A DNA stretch of 13,062 nt. Source: an uncultured Clostridia bacterium (GTDB taxonomy: Bacteria > Bacillota > Clostridia > Peptostreptococcales > Anaerovoracaceae). This document shows, piece after piece, positions 1 through 6,217 of this stretch; the first letter of the stretch is position 1; the number at the start of each line of letters is the position of its first letter. A program made the translations under genes and the position numbers. The notes beneath the pieces were generated by a model. That model was not told the DNA's origin and did not search any database. It saw only the letters and a program-made list of their open reading frames with translations. The stretch is taken from positions 1-13,062 of the forward strand of contig CAKQOE010000052.1 in assembly GCA_934255545.1 (NCBI GenBank). Reading direction: 5' to 3'.

Positions 1-246
1 AAAGATGCTGATGGAAAATTTGACCTAAATACTCTGACCATATCCTTTGATTCTCCTGTATTAAAGCATTTTCTAAAGGAATGGGCAGATAGTAAAGTTA
101 TCATCGACCATTTAAGAGATGAAGCTCAATTTTCTCCAGATGAAACGACAAAAGCATTTTTACTTAACCGTGCTGATGAAATTGAGCAAGAATTGGAACT
201 CCGAATGGTTGATTCTCAAATGCTCATACAAAGTGCAAAAAAATAA
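1..246 (+). CDS. 3' end of an unidentified protein (partial)
   Basis: Frame 1 is open from the first base to a TAA at 244-246 and gives 81 residues, beginning KDADGKFDLNTL and ending MLIQSAKK. The N-terminus is outside the window. The residue mix is acidic and polar, with a Glu-rich helix-like stretch (ADEIEQELELRMVDSQ) and no membrane segment or catalytic motif that I recognise. The codons are A/T-rich (21 of the first 60 bases are G or C), more like the accessory insert that follows than like guaBA. It converges on the minus-strand genes, and two hairpins lie directly behind it. It may be a chromosomal neighbour of guaA or part of a further accessory element. The reading frame is credible, but the function is unknown. 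Confidence 0.6.
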   Translation, partial: KDADGKFDLNTLTISFDSPVLKHFLKEWADSKVIIDHLRDEAQFSPDETTKAFLLNRADEIEQELELRMVDSQMLIQSAKK

Positions 247-276
247 GGAGCCTTATCGGCTCCTCGCTTATTTATT
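246..276 (+). terminator. Intrinsic terminator of the partial left gene
   Basis: A 7-bp stem AGGAGCC/GGCTCCT (246-252 and 258-264) has a 5-base loop and starts inside the TAA stop codon. An interrupted T-rich stretch (265-276) follows. The T tract is imperfect, so this may be weak alone; a stronger hairpin follows about 50 bases on. Confidence 0.55.
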
Positions 277-315
277 CGTTGCATTTTCCTCAAACTGCAA
301 GCATTTTGCAAGCAC

Positions 316-360
316 AAAGCCCAGAAGCCTTTGATTTGTAAGGCTTCTGGGCTTTATTAT
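316..360. terminator. Bidirectional terminator, probably the original guaA terminator
   Basis: A perfect 15-bp inverted repeat, AAAGCCCAGAAGCCT (316-330) and its complement (341-355), has a 10-base loop. The flanking A and T runs allow termination in both directions. On the minus strand it starts 9 bases after GAGTTTGAATAG, which is a guaA-like last-codon sequence with a stop codon (362-373). That placement suggests it ended guaA transcription before the 364-2946 segment was inserted. It now separates the left plus-strand gene from the insert. Confidence 0.8.
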
Positions 361-363
361 ACT

Positions 364-373
364 ATTCAAACTC
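364..373. repeat. Distal att-type direct repeat (left end of guaA insert)
   Basis: The 10-mer ATTCAAACTC recurs in the same orientation at 2937-2946, where its complement GAGTTTGAAT is the end of guaA (Glu-Phe-Glu plus the first stop base). Here the complement runs on as GAGTTTGAATAG, so it reads as the displaced guaA 3' end with its old TAG stop. This is the footprint expected from site-specific recombination into guaA. Confidence 0.7.
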
Positions 374-446
374 GCTCCCTGTAATTTAATCTTAAACAGA
401 TTTGCTTATGGGGTTTGACTCAGATTATTTGTATTGCTTTCATTAT

Positions 447-474
447 TCAGATAGTAGAGGCTATCTGATTTTTT
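447..474 (+). terminator. Intrinsic terminator at the left end of the insert
   Basis: The stem TCAGATAG/CTATCTGA (447-454 and 461-468) has a 6-base loop and is followed by TTTTTT (469-474), a textbook plus-strand terminator. The nearest gene that could use it ended at 246, before the big hairpin. It may be a leftover from a deleted insert gene, or it may block read-through into the insert. On the minus strand it could end the DUF6414 operon, but there it lacks a T run. Confidence 0.65.
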
Positions 475-492
475 GTTGCCAAAACGTTGCCA
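475..492. repeat. Tandem GTTGCCA heptamers, possible recombinase arm sites
   Basis: GTTGCCA occurs at 475-481 and 486-492, spaced 11 bases apart (about one helical turn), between the insert end repeat and the end of the DUF6414 gene. Short direct repeats of this kind near an attachment core resemble arm-type binding sites of tyrosine integrases. The repeat is seen directly; the role is a guess. Confidence 0.3.
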
Positions 493-507
493 CGAAATTG
501 TGTATTA

Positions 508-1320
508 TTACTGATAAACCGCAATCGGTAAGACGACTAATGCTGGGCCTCTAATAACATCCCGGAGTTCAGCAGGATTATCCATATTTTTAGGCATATT
601 CCTTCGCTGCGCTCTATTTAGGGGTAGCTTTTTGATGTCATCAAATATTTCGTCAAGCTTTACACTTTGCCCTTTGGGGATTTTTTTGATAACTTTACAG
701 AGCAAATATGCTTGACCCACAAAATTGCCCTGCCCGCATCTGAAATAGCTTTCATCGAGATATGCAACCAACGGATATGCGCCGTCTTCAAATTCAAAAA
801 CACAGGAAATTTCCTTGCCTGCTTTCATCTGCCCCAACGCCGAGAAGCCATTAACAGCTTCAGACGCCTTTTTGTCAAGTATCTGCTGATCCGTGATGGT
901 TTCAAAGACGGCTGCCAGTTCAGCAATTTTCTTCACACTATCGGTAAGTTCCTTCATTTTAGAGAACCTTGCAGTTACCAGTACCTCAAGAAAATCATCA
1001 CGATGTAAACCGTTGTAATCAGATTCCGTGAGGAATTCATAATACTTCATCCCGTCATCTTCGTCAGATTGAAGAAATTTATAGATCTTATCGAACTTTG
1101 CTGCATCGTTGATTCGCACAGAACGCTTAATTCCCTCTGTTTGCCTTCCAGTATGAGAACCATTCCCAGATGCCACACCAATAGCAGCTTTTCCCGCCAC
1201 AATGTTTTCATTGCTGGATTCAAGTTCTTGGGATTCTTCATCGTATGAAAATCCGTCGATAGCAGAAACATAATCTTCGACCACTTTGGTATTTAAGTAT
1301 AGAAAATTTCGTAGCTTCAT
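508..1320 (-). CDS. DUF6414-like protein of unknown function
   Basis: This is a 270-residue protein starting MKLRNFLYLNTKVVEDYVSA. The opening (a Leu-Tyr-Leu-Asn/Asp-Thr strand, then a D-Y-x-S-x-I-D-G helix), the Gly/Ala patch GKAAIGVASGNGS near residues 43-55, and the C-terminal RGPALVVLPIAVYQ strand match what I remember of the DUF6414 family, whose biochemical role is not known. It looks soluble, with no signal peptide or membrane segment. The ATG at 1318-1320 is preferred over the longer open frame to 1500 because AAGGTG sits 9 bases upstream and the extra 60 residues are a Cys/Arg-rich shadow of the next gene. It lies only 8 bases downstream of the Ntn hydrolase gene, so the two are probably co-transcribed and functionally linked. 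The family call is from memory of the pattern. Confidence 0.75.
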   Translation of the reverse strand: MKLRNFLYLNTKVVEDYVSAIDGFSYDEESQELESSNENIVAGKAAIGVASGNGSHTGRQTEGIKRSVRINDAAKFDKIYKFLQSDEDDGMKYYEFLTESDYNGLHRDDFLEVLVTARFSKMKELTDSVKKIAELAAVFETITDQQILDKKASEAVNGFSALGQMKAGKEISCVFEFEDGAYPLVAYLDESYFRCGQGNFVGQAYLLCKVIKKIPKGQSVKLDEIFDDIKKLPLNRAQRRNMPKNMDNPAELRDVIRGPALVVLPIAVYQ

Positions 1321-1328
1321 TTGATTGT

Positions 1329-2039
1329 TCACCTTAATGTTTCTTTTTGTAGCCACTTGGTTTCGTCTGGTGTTATAACAAGAATATCGACAGACCCTCC
1401 CACAGTTTCTACAACATTTTTGAAATGCATAGTTTGGATTGTTGTTTCTACTGCATAACGTGCGAAATCTATGGCATCTTGTAAGGTAAAGTACCCCCAC
1501 AATATGTCCTCAAACGGCAAATCAATATATTCACCTTCATTTGTTTTAATTGCTACATTTTGGACTAATCTCGATAATGTAAATGTTTCTCCATCCCAGG
1601 ATGCACCTTGACTCGTTGTATCTACTTTATTTATTGTCTTATTCTTGACATTTACTTTATACAACAATTGTTTTTTTCCATCTCCCGTCGAATCGTATCC
1701 AGCAACGACAAAATTCGTATCTGGAACAACGGAAAGAGCATTGAAATAGTCAACTATTATTTGCGGGATGTTCTCTACAAGACAGGATTCGTCGATTTTT
1801 GAACGTATCATCTCTTGAATATAGCCTGTAATAGGCTTTCCAAGGAGAGAGGCATCTCCACAGGTGGATATTCCTGCTCCGTTGGGGCAAACGAAAGTTT
1901 TATCTGTAGAATTTGTTGTATGTATACCTATGCGTTGAACAACTGTATCTCCAAGCTGTTGAGTATTTGTATATGTTGTTCTGCGATCGCTTGCGAGTAC
2001 TATTCCTTCATTTACATGTACTGCTATCAAGAAAGACAT
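1329..2039 (-). CDS. Proteasome-like Ntn hydrolase with a predicted Ser1 nucleophile
   Basis: This 236-residue protein follows the 20S proteasome/HslV layout. MSFLIAVHVNEGIVLASDRRTT aligns without gaps to the first strands of a proteasome beta subunit, so that after Met removal Ser1 falls on the catalytic Thr1 and Asp17 on the conserved Asp17. Lys46 of DKTF falls on Lys33, after an insertion of about 13 residues. Further on are a GISTCGDAS stretch like the beta-subunit SGxxAD helix start, FVVAGYDSTGDGKKQLLYKV like the VGGxD-LY hairpin, TSQGAS like the TGSGS loop, and a final GGSVDILVITPD strand. The canonical Asp166/Ser169 pair is not evident (VETVGG at 210-215). No propeptide precedes Ser. 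The RBS is strong (TAGGAGGTG). It sits between the PD-(D/E)XK-like and DUF6414 genes. It could be an active peptidase or amidase; its substrate is unknown. Confidence 0.8.
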   Translation of the reverse strand: MSFLIAVHVNEGIVLASDRRTTYTNTQQLGDTVVQRIGIHTTNSTDKTFVCPNGAGISTCGDASLLGKPITGYIQEMIRSKIDESCLVENIPQIIVDYFNALSVVPDTNFVVAGYDSTGDGKKQLLYKVNVKNKTINKVDTTSQGASWDGETFTLSRLVQNVAIKTNEGEYIDLPFEDILWGYFTLQDAIDFARYAVETTIQTMHFKNVVETVGGSVDILVITPDETKWLQKETLR

Positions 2040-2073
2040 ATTATCGCACCTCCTACCGTATATAATTTGCTTT

Positions 2074-2559
2074 TCAATTCTTCTTGTATATCATTTTCCC
2101 ATCCTCAATCAAGGAATTGGTCACTAATAAATTGTAAGCACCAATTCTTGAGTGCCAATGTTTATGCTTGAAAAAGGCTTCCCAGTCAAGTTCCAAGATG
2201 AACTCTGGCTGGTAATTTTCATTAAGTTTGATTATTACCACATATTCAAACAAGGGCTTAATGGAGTTAATATCGGTATCTTTTTCAATTCCATAAAAAG
2301 CACCGGTTGTATTTGTTGTGATGCATTTAATAGAGTAACGTTCGCCATTTACGCTAATGGCATCAATGTTTTTTGTTGACGGCGGAGCAAATTGCAATTT
2401 AGGCAGTCCCTTTGTCTTGGTGTAATAATCAACAACGATATATTCACCCAAATCTCCAGTAACATTTTTCGAACGAATTAACCTATCCTCACGCATTTTG
2501 GATAGCAATTCACCGTAAATCTGAATAAGCTCCATGTCGGAGTATTTTGAAAAATCCAT
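2074..2559 (-). CDS. DUF6998-like PD-(D/E)XK nuclease-superfamily protein
   Basis: This 161-residue protein opens with a helical segment (residues 6-30), then GDLGEYIV (35-42) and NIDAISVNGERYSIK (64-78). Conserved-looking Glu39, Asp66 and Lys78 sit in the order expected of a PD-(D/E)XK nuclease core, but the position usually Glu or Gln before Lys is Ser76 (S-I-K). That makes it either a variant active site or a non-cleaving member. The pattern resembles DUF6998 proteins as I recall them, where the motif is Y-Q-I-K. The start ATG is placed by AAAGGA 9 bases upstream. It begins 17 bases after the stop of the truncated Eco47II-like gene and ends 34 bases before the Ntn hydrolase start, so it belongs to the same operon. 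DNA binding or cleavage is an inference. Confidence 0.65.
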   Translation of the reverse strand: MDFSKYSDMELIQIYGELLSKMREDRLIRSKNVTGDLGEYIVVDYYTKTKGLPKLQFAPPSTKNIDAISVNGERYSIKCITTNTTGAFYGIEKDTDINSIKPLFEYVVIIKLNENYQPEFILELDWEAFFKHKHWHSRIGAYNLLVTNSLIEDGKMIYKKN

Positions 2560-2576
2560 AGCATAAAATCCTTTGG

Positions 2577-2942
2577 TTATTTTGTAAATCCCTTGTAGGT
2601 TCCGAAACCAAGCATATATGCTGCCATAGCAATAGCTAAATCCTCAGACTCGACATTCTGCTCATTTGCCATAGCTCGCAGTTCATCAATAACGGTATCA
2701 TGAGGAACGATACTGCCTTCAAGCTCTTTCACAGCCTTTTCGATAATCGAAGGAAGCACCATGCACATCTGATAAAAAGCATCATCCTGCCCGGTCACAA
2801 GAGCATAGAATTGATCAAGGCTTACCCTGCGAATCAGTTTATGCCCGACTTTCTTTTTATCAACTGTGGTTTCCCATTTGATATTCTGAGAACGCTGAGC
2901 GATAGCTTCCACCAAGAAACAAGCACAATCGTCATCATTCAA
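2577..2942 (-). pseudogene. 5'-truncated Eco47II-type restriction endonuclease
   Basis: The visible 121 codons match the C-terminal half of Eco47II-family type II endonucleases: a C-A-C-F-L-V-E strand, then KW, KKVGHKLIRRVSLDQFYALVTG and DAFYQMCMVLPSII. Family members are about 230-240 residues. The N-terminal part with the PD-(D/E)XK catalytic residues is missing. The open frame ends upstream at a TAG (2946-2948) inside the guaA coding sequence, and the only possible start near the junction is a TTG (2940-2942) without a convincing Shine-Dalgarno. The truncation coincides with the 10-bp att-type repeat, so integration or deletion at that site probably removed the 5' half. No cognate cytosine methyltransferase is in the window. 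A short product could still be made by translational coupling to guaA, whose TGA overlaps it, but it cannot be an intact nuclease. Confidence 0.75.
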
Positions 2943-4476
2943 ACTCTATAGTTCCAGGCGGTTTAGATGTACAATCGTACATTACCCTGTTTACGCCTTT
3001 GACTTCGTTGACGATGCGGTTTGTTACTGTGTTCAGTACTTCCCATGGGATCTGGGCTGCGTCTGCTGTCATGAAGTCTGATGTGTTTACGGCGCGGAGC
3101 GCTATTGCGTAATCGTATGTGCGGAAGTCGCCCATAACGCCTACTGAGCGCATATTGGTGAGGGCTGCAAAATACTGTCCCAGACCTTTATCAAGGCCTG
3201 CTTTTGCTATTTCTTCACGATATATAGCGTCTGCATCCTGAACTATCTTTACCTTCTCAGCAGTGACTTCGCCGATGATCCTTATACCGAGACCGGGACC
3301 TGGGAACGGCTGACGGCTTACGAGATATTCAGGTATACCGAGCTCTCGTCCTGCGTTTCTTACTTCATCCTTGAAGAGCATGCGAAGCGGTTCAATTATT
3401 TCCTTAAAGTCAACATAGTCAGGAAGTCCGCCTACATTGTGGTGAGACTTTATAGTTGCAGACTTTCCGAGACCTGACTCTATAACGTCAGGATAAATAG
3501 TTCCCTGAACGAGGAAGTCTACAGCTCCGATCTTCTTTGCTTCTTCTTCAAATACACGGATGAACTCTTCACCGATTATCTTTCTCTTAGTTTCAGGCTC
3601 TGTAACGCCTGCAAGCTTTTCATAGAAGCGATCCTGAGCATTTACACGGATAAAATTGAGGTCATAAGGACCTTCCGGACCGAATACAGCCTCGACTTCG
3701 TCACCTTCGTTCTTTCTTAAAAGACCGTGGTCTACAAATACGCATGTAAGCTGCTTTCCTATGGCTTTTGACATGAGGACAGCTGCTACTGAAGAATCTA
3801 CGCCGCCTGAAAGTGCGCAGAGCGCACGACCGTTTCCTACTTTTTCACGTATCTGTTCTATTGCACTTTCAACGAATGAATCCATTTTCCAGTCACCCGT
3901 GCATCCGCATACATTATAAACGAAGTTGCTGAGCATCTTCATACCTTCTTCAGTATGCATTACTTCAGGATGAAACTGTGTAGCGTAGAACTTTCTTTCA
4001 GGACACTCCATAGCAGCTACAGGGCATACAGGAGTGTCTGCTGATATAACGAATCCCTCAGGTACCTGAGCTATATAGTCAGTGTGGCTCATCCAGCATA
4101 CAGTCTCATCACTTACGCCTTCCATAAGTACTGAACCAGGCTTTACTGATACTATAGTCTTTCCATATTCGCTTACAGGAGCAGTCTCTACCCTTCCGCC
4201 GAGCATATAAGCCATAAGCTGTGAGCCGTAGCATATACCCATTACAGGTATGCCAAGCTCAAACATTTCAGGCTCGCAATGCGGTGATTCAGGATCGTAA
4301 ACACTATTAGGACCCCCCGTGAAAATGATACCGTCTGGCTTCATTTCATTTATTTTTTTCATAGCGTCAGTATATGATACAACTTCGGCATAGACGTTGC
4401 ATTCTCTTACGCGTCTTGCTATGAGCTGATTGTACTGACCTCCAAAATCAACTACAAGAATTGACTGATGTTCCAT
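2935..4476 (-). CDS. guaA: GMP synthase, glutamine-hydrolysing
   Basis: This 513-residue enzyme converts XMP to GMP with ATP and glutamine in the cytoplasm, the last step of GMP synthesis. The N-terminal class I glutamine amidotransferase domain shows the nucleophile Cys82 in GICYGSQ and the His169/Glu171 pair in FHPEV. The ATP pyrophosphatase domain begins with the P-loop SGGVDSS at 223-229, and the C-terminal dimerisation domain ends SKPPGTIEFE. The length is typical for the family. The start is supported by GGAGG at 4487-4491, 10 bases upstream. It lies 59 bases after guaB and is presumably co-transcribed with it. Its last codons are one copy of the 10-bp direct repeat that bounds the downstream insert, and its stop is followed immediately by insert sequence rather than a terminator, so guaA transcription may continue into the accessory genes. 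Confidence 0.97.
   Translation of the reverse strand: MEHQSILVVDFGGQYNQLIARRVRECNVYAEVVSYTDAMKKINEMKPDGIIFTGGPNSVYDPESPHCEPEMFELGIPVMGICYGSQLMAYMLGGRVETAPVSEYGKTIVSVKPGSVLMEGVSDETVCWMSHTDYIAQVPEGFVISADTPVCPVAAMECPERKFYATQFHPEVMHTEEGMKMLSNFVYNVCGCTGDWKMDSFVESAIEQIREKVGNGRALCALSGGVDSSVAAVLMSKAIGKQLTCVFVDHGLLRKNEGDEVEAVFGPEGPYDLNFIRVNAQDRFYEKLAGVTEPETKRKIIGEEFIRVFEEEAKKIGAVDFLVQGTIYPDVIESGLGKSATIKSHHNVGGLPDYVDFKEIIEPLRMLFKDEVRNAGRELGIPEYLVSRQPFPGPGLGIRIIGEVTAEKVKIVQDADAIYREEIAKAGLDKGLGQYFAALTNMRSVGVMGDFRTYDYAIALRAVNTSDFMTADAAQIPWEVLNTVTNRIVNEVKGVNRVMYDCTSKPPGTIEFE
2937..2946. repeat. guaA-proximal att-type direct repeat (right end of insert)
   Basis: This is the second copy of ATTCAAACTC, inside the last codons of guaA. 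The downstream base changes convert the former TAG stop into TGA (2935-2937) without altering the protein. The 3' end of guaA is an established integration site for tyrosine-recombinase elements in Firmicutes, for example Tn5801-type elements. Confidence 0.7.
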
Positions 4477-4535
4477 ATATATGGTTCCTCCAAAATATAT
4501 TTACATTAATAAAACAGCAGATGCAGATAATGCAG

Positions 4536-6047
4536 CTATATAGTAGCGCCCTGACCCTTATCTCTGAGTATAACGTCGTGCGCGCCGCCTTCAACGATAG
4601 ATGTCGCTGATACGAGCGTAAGTCTTGCCTTCTGCTGAAGCTCAGGAATAGAAAGCGCGCCGCAGTTGCACATAGTAGCCTTTATCTTTGCGAGTGTGAG
4701 CTGAACATTATCCTTGAGTGGACCTGCATAAGGAACATATGAGTCAACACCTTCCTCAAACTTCAGCTTGCTGCCTTCGCCGTCATCATAACGAGCCCAG
4801 TTTCTTGCTCTGTTTGAACCCTCGCCCCAATATTCCTTTACATAAGATCCGTTGATGTTGAGAACAGGGTTAGGTGATTCATCAAATCTTGCAAAGTAAC
4901 GTCCCATCATAATAAAGTCAGCGCCCATAGCGAGAGCGAGCGTCATATGATAATCATAAACAGTACCGCCGTCTGAGCAAATAGGGATGTAAACACCTGT
5001 TTCCCTAAAGTATTCGTCTCTTGCTGCTGCAACTTCTATAACTGCAGTAGCCTGTCCGCGGCCGATACCCTTTGTTTCTCTTGTGATACATATAGAACCG
5101 CCGCCGATACCGATCTTTATGAAATCTGCGCCTGCTTCAGCAAGGAATCTGAATCCTTCACGGTCTACTACGTTGCCTGCGCCTACCTTTACTTCTTCGC
5201 CGAAGTTATCCTTTATATATCTGATAGTTCTGCGCTGGAACTCAGAAAATCCCTCTGAAGAGTCTACGCAGAGAACGTCAACGCCTGCTTCGATGAGTGC
5301 AGGAACTCTTTCGGCGTAATCTCTTGTATTGATGCCTGCGCCTACGATATACCTCTTGTGTGTATCAAGAAGTTCATCAGGATTGCTCTTATGCGCATCA
5401 TAGTCCTTTCTGAAAACGAATGACTTGAGACGCTGATTATCATCGATAACAGGAAGAGCGTTCAGCTTATTGTCCCATATGATATCGTTTGCTTCCTTAA
5501 GAGTAACGCCATCCTTTGCATAGATCAGCTTTTCAAAAGGTGTCATGAATTCTGAAACAGGAGTTGAAAGATCCATTCTTGAAACTCTGTAGTCTCTGCT
5601 TGCAACGATACCGAGTACCTTGCCCTCAGGAGTTCCGTCTTCAGTTATAGCTATAGTTCCGTGACCTGTGCGCTTTTTAAGATCTATAACATCCTGAAGT
5701 GTATCTGTAGGCTTGAGGTTTGAATCGCTCTTTACGAAACCTGCCTTCGTAGCTTTTACGGCTCTTACCATATTTGCCTCATCCTCGATAGACTGTGAAC
5801 CGTAAAGGAATGAAACGCCACCCTCTCTTGCGAGAGCTACAGCCATTTTTTCACCTGATACAGACTGCATGATAGCTGATACCATAGGGATATTCATAGT
5901 TATAGGGCATTCTTCTTCGCCCTTTCTGTACTTTACGAGAGGAGTCTTAAGACTTACATTGCTTGGGATACAGTCAGCTGATGAATAACCCGGAACTAAA
6001 AGATACTCACTGAATGTACGTGATGGTTCTGAAAAATACTGTGCCAT
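4536..6047 (-). CDS. guaB: Inosine-5'-monophosphate dehydrogenase (Tritrichomonas-like 503-residue form)
   Basis: This 503-residue enzyme oxidises IMP to XMP with NAD+, the committed step toward guanine nucleotides. The TIM barrel is interrupted by a CBS-pair region at about residues 105-225. The catalytic loop GIGGGSICITRETKG (313-327) holds Cys320, and the mobile flap carries Arg419-Tyr420 in NWARYDDG. The start follows a strong AGGAGG with a 6-base spacer. From memory, the length, the opening (QYFSEP..TFSEYLLVPG), the GRYFARF(D/E)ESP segment and the position of the catalytic residues match Tritrichomonas foetus IMPDH (503 residues, Cys319, Arg418-Tyr419) far better than the 480-490-residue B. 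subtilis type. It is first in a guaB-guaA pair. No purine riboswitch is apparent in the AT-rich 170-base leader. Confidence 0.95.
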   Translation of the reverse strand: MAQYFSEPSRTFSEYLLVPGYSSADCIPSNVSLKTPLVKYRKGEEECPITMNIPMVSAIMQSVSGEKMAVALAREGGVSFLYGSQSIEDEANMVRAVKATKAGFVKSDSNLKPTDTLQDVIDLKKRTGHGTIAITEDGTPEGKVLGIVASRDYRVSRMDLSTPVSEFMTPFEKLIYAKDGVTLKEANDIIWDNKLNALPVIDDNQRLKSFVFRKDYDAHKSNPDELLDTHKRYIVGAGINTRDYAERVPALIEAGVDVLCVDSSEGFSEFQRRTIRYIKDNFGEEVKVGAGNVVDREGFRFLAEAGADFIKIGIGGGSICITRETKGIGRGQATAVIEVAAARDEYFRETGVYIPICSDGGTVYDYHMTLALAMGADFIMMGRYFARFDESPNPVLNINGSYVKEYWGEGSNRARNWARYDDGEGSKLKFEEGVDSYVPYAGPLKDNVQLTLAKIKATMCNCGALSIPELQQKARLTLVSATSIVEGGAHDVILRDKGQGATI

Positions 6048-6116
6048 TTAAACCTCCTGATTTTACAAAATAAACTTATAAATTTACATAGTAATAGTAA
6101 ATATGATTTTCATATC

Positions 6117-6138
6117 AAAAACAGTTTCATTGAAACTG
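6117..6138 (-). terminator. Probable terminator downstream of the VanY-type gene
   Basis: The near-perfect palindrome CAGTTTCATTGAAACTG (6122-6138) folds into a 7-bp stem. On the minus strand it is followed by TTTTTG, about 80 bases past the stop of the carboxypeptidase gene. It also sits about 75 bases upstream of guaB, so an operator for guaB is an alternative reading. Just downstream (minus strand) a TTGATA with a weak TATTAC 16 bases on is the best guaB promoter candidate I can see, but it is poor. Confidence 0.5.
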
Positions 6139-6217
6139 ATCTTTACAATTAATAATAAATACAAATAAATCTGACGATTGATTTTCTGACGCCTCACGGC
6201 GACGCATGTAAAATAAA

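Larger units (their letters stand above)
364..2946. mobile_element. Integrase-less genomic insert at the 3' end of guaA (att-flanked remnant or cis-mobilizable cassette)
   Basis: The 2.58-kb segment lies between two direct repeats of ATTCAAACTC and separates guaA from what appears to be its own terminator. Its content is accessory: a truncated restriction endonuclease, a PD-(D/E)XK-like protein, a proteasome-like hydrolase and a DUF6414-like protein, packed as one minus-strand operon. It has no integrase, excisionase or relaxase, so it is either a deletion remnant or an element that needs a recombinase supplied in trans. Codon use looks more A/T-rich than in guaBA. The repeats and gene content are seen directly; the mobility history is inferred. 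Confidence 0.65.

Noticed and set aside
119..334. Plus-strand open frame of 71 codons
   Set aside because: It runs in a different frame over the real left gene (1-246) and through two terminator hairpins.
408..554. 48-codon plus-strand ORF at the left end of the insert
   Set aside because: It has no ribosome site, crosses a terminator hairpin and overlaps the end of the DUF6414-like gene.
1321..1500. 60-residue N-terminal extension of the DUF6414-like gene
   Set aside because: It overlaps the end of the Ntn hydrolase gene in another frame, is Cys/Arg-rich and unlike a conserved domain, while the ATG at 1318-1320 has a good ribosome site.
6048..6217. Possible purine (guanine or PRPP/ppGpp) riboswitch in the guaB leader
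   Set aside because: The leader is very A/T-rich, with only two short hairpins and none of the conserved junction sequences.
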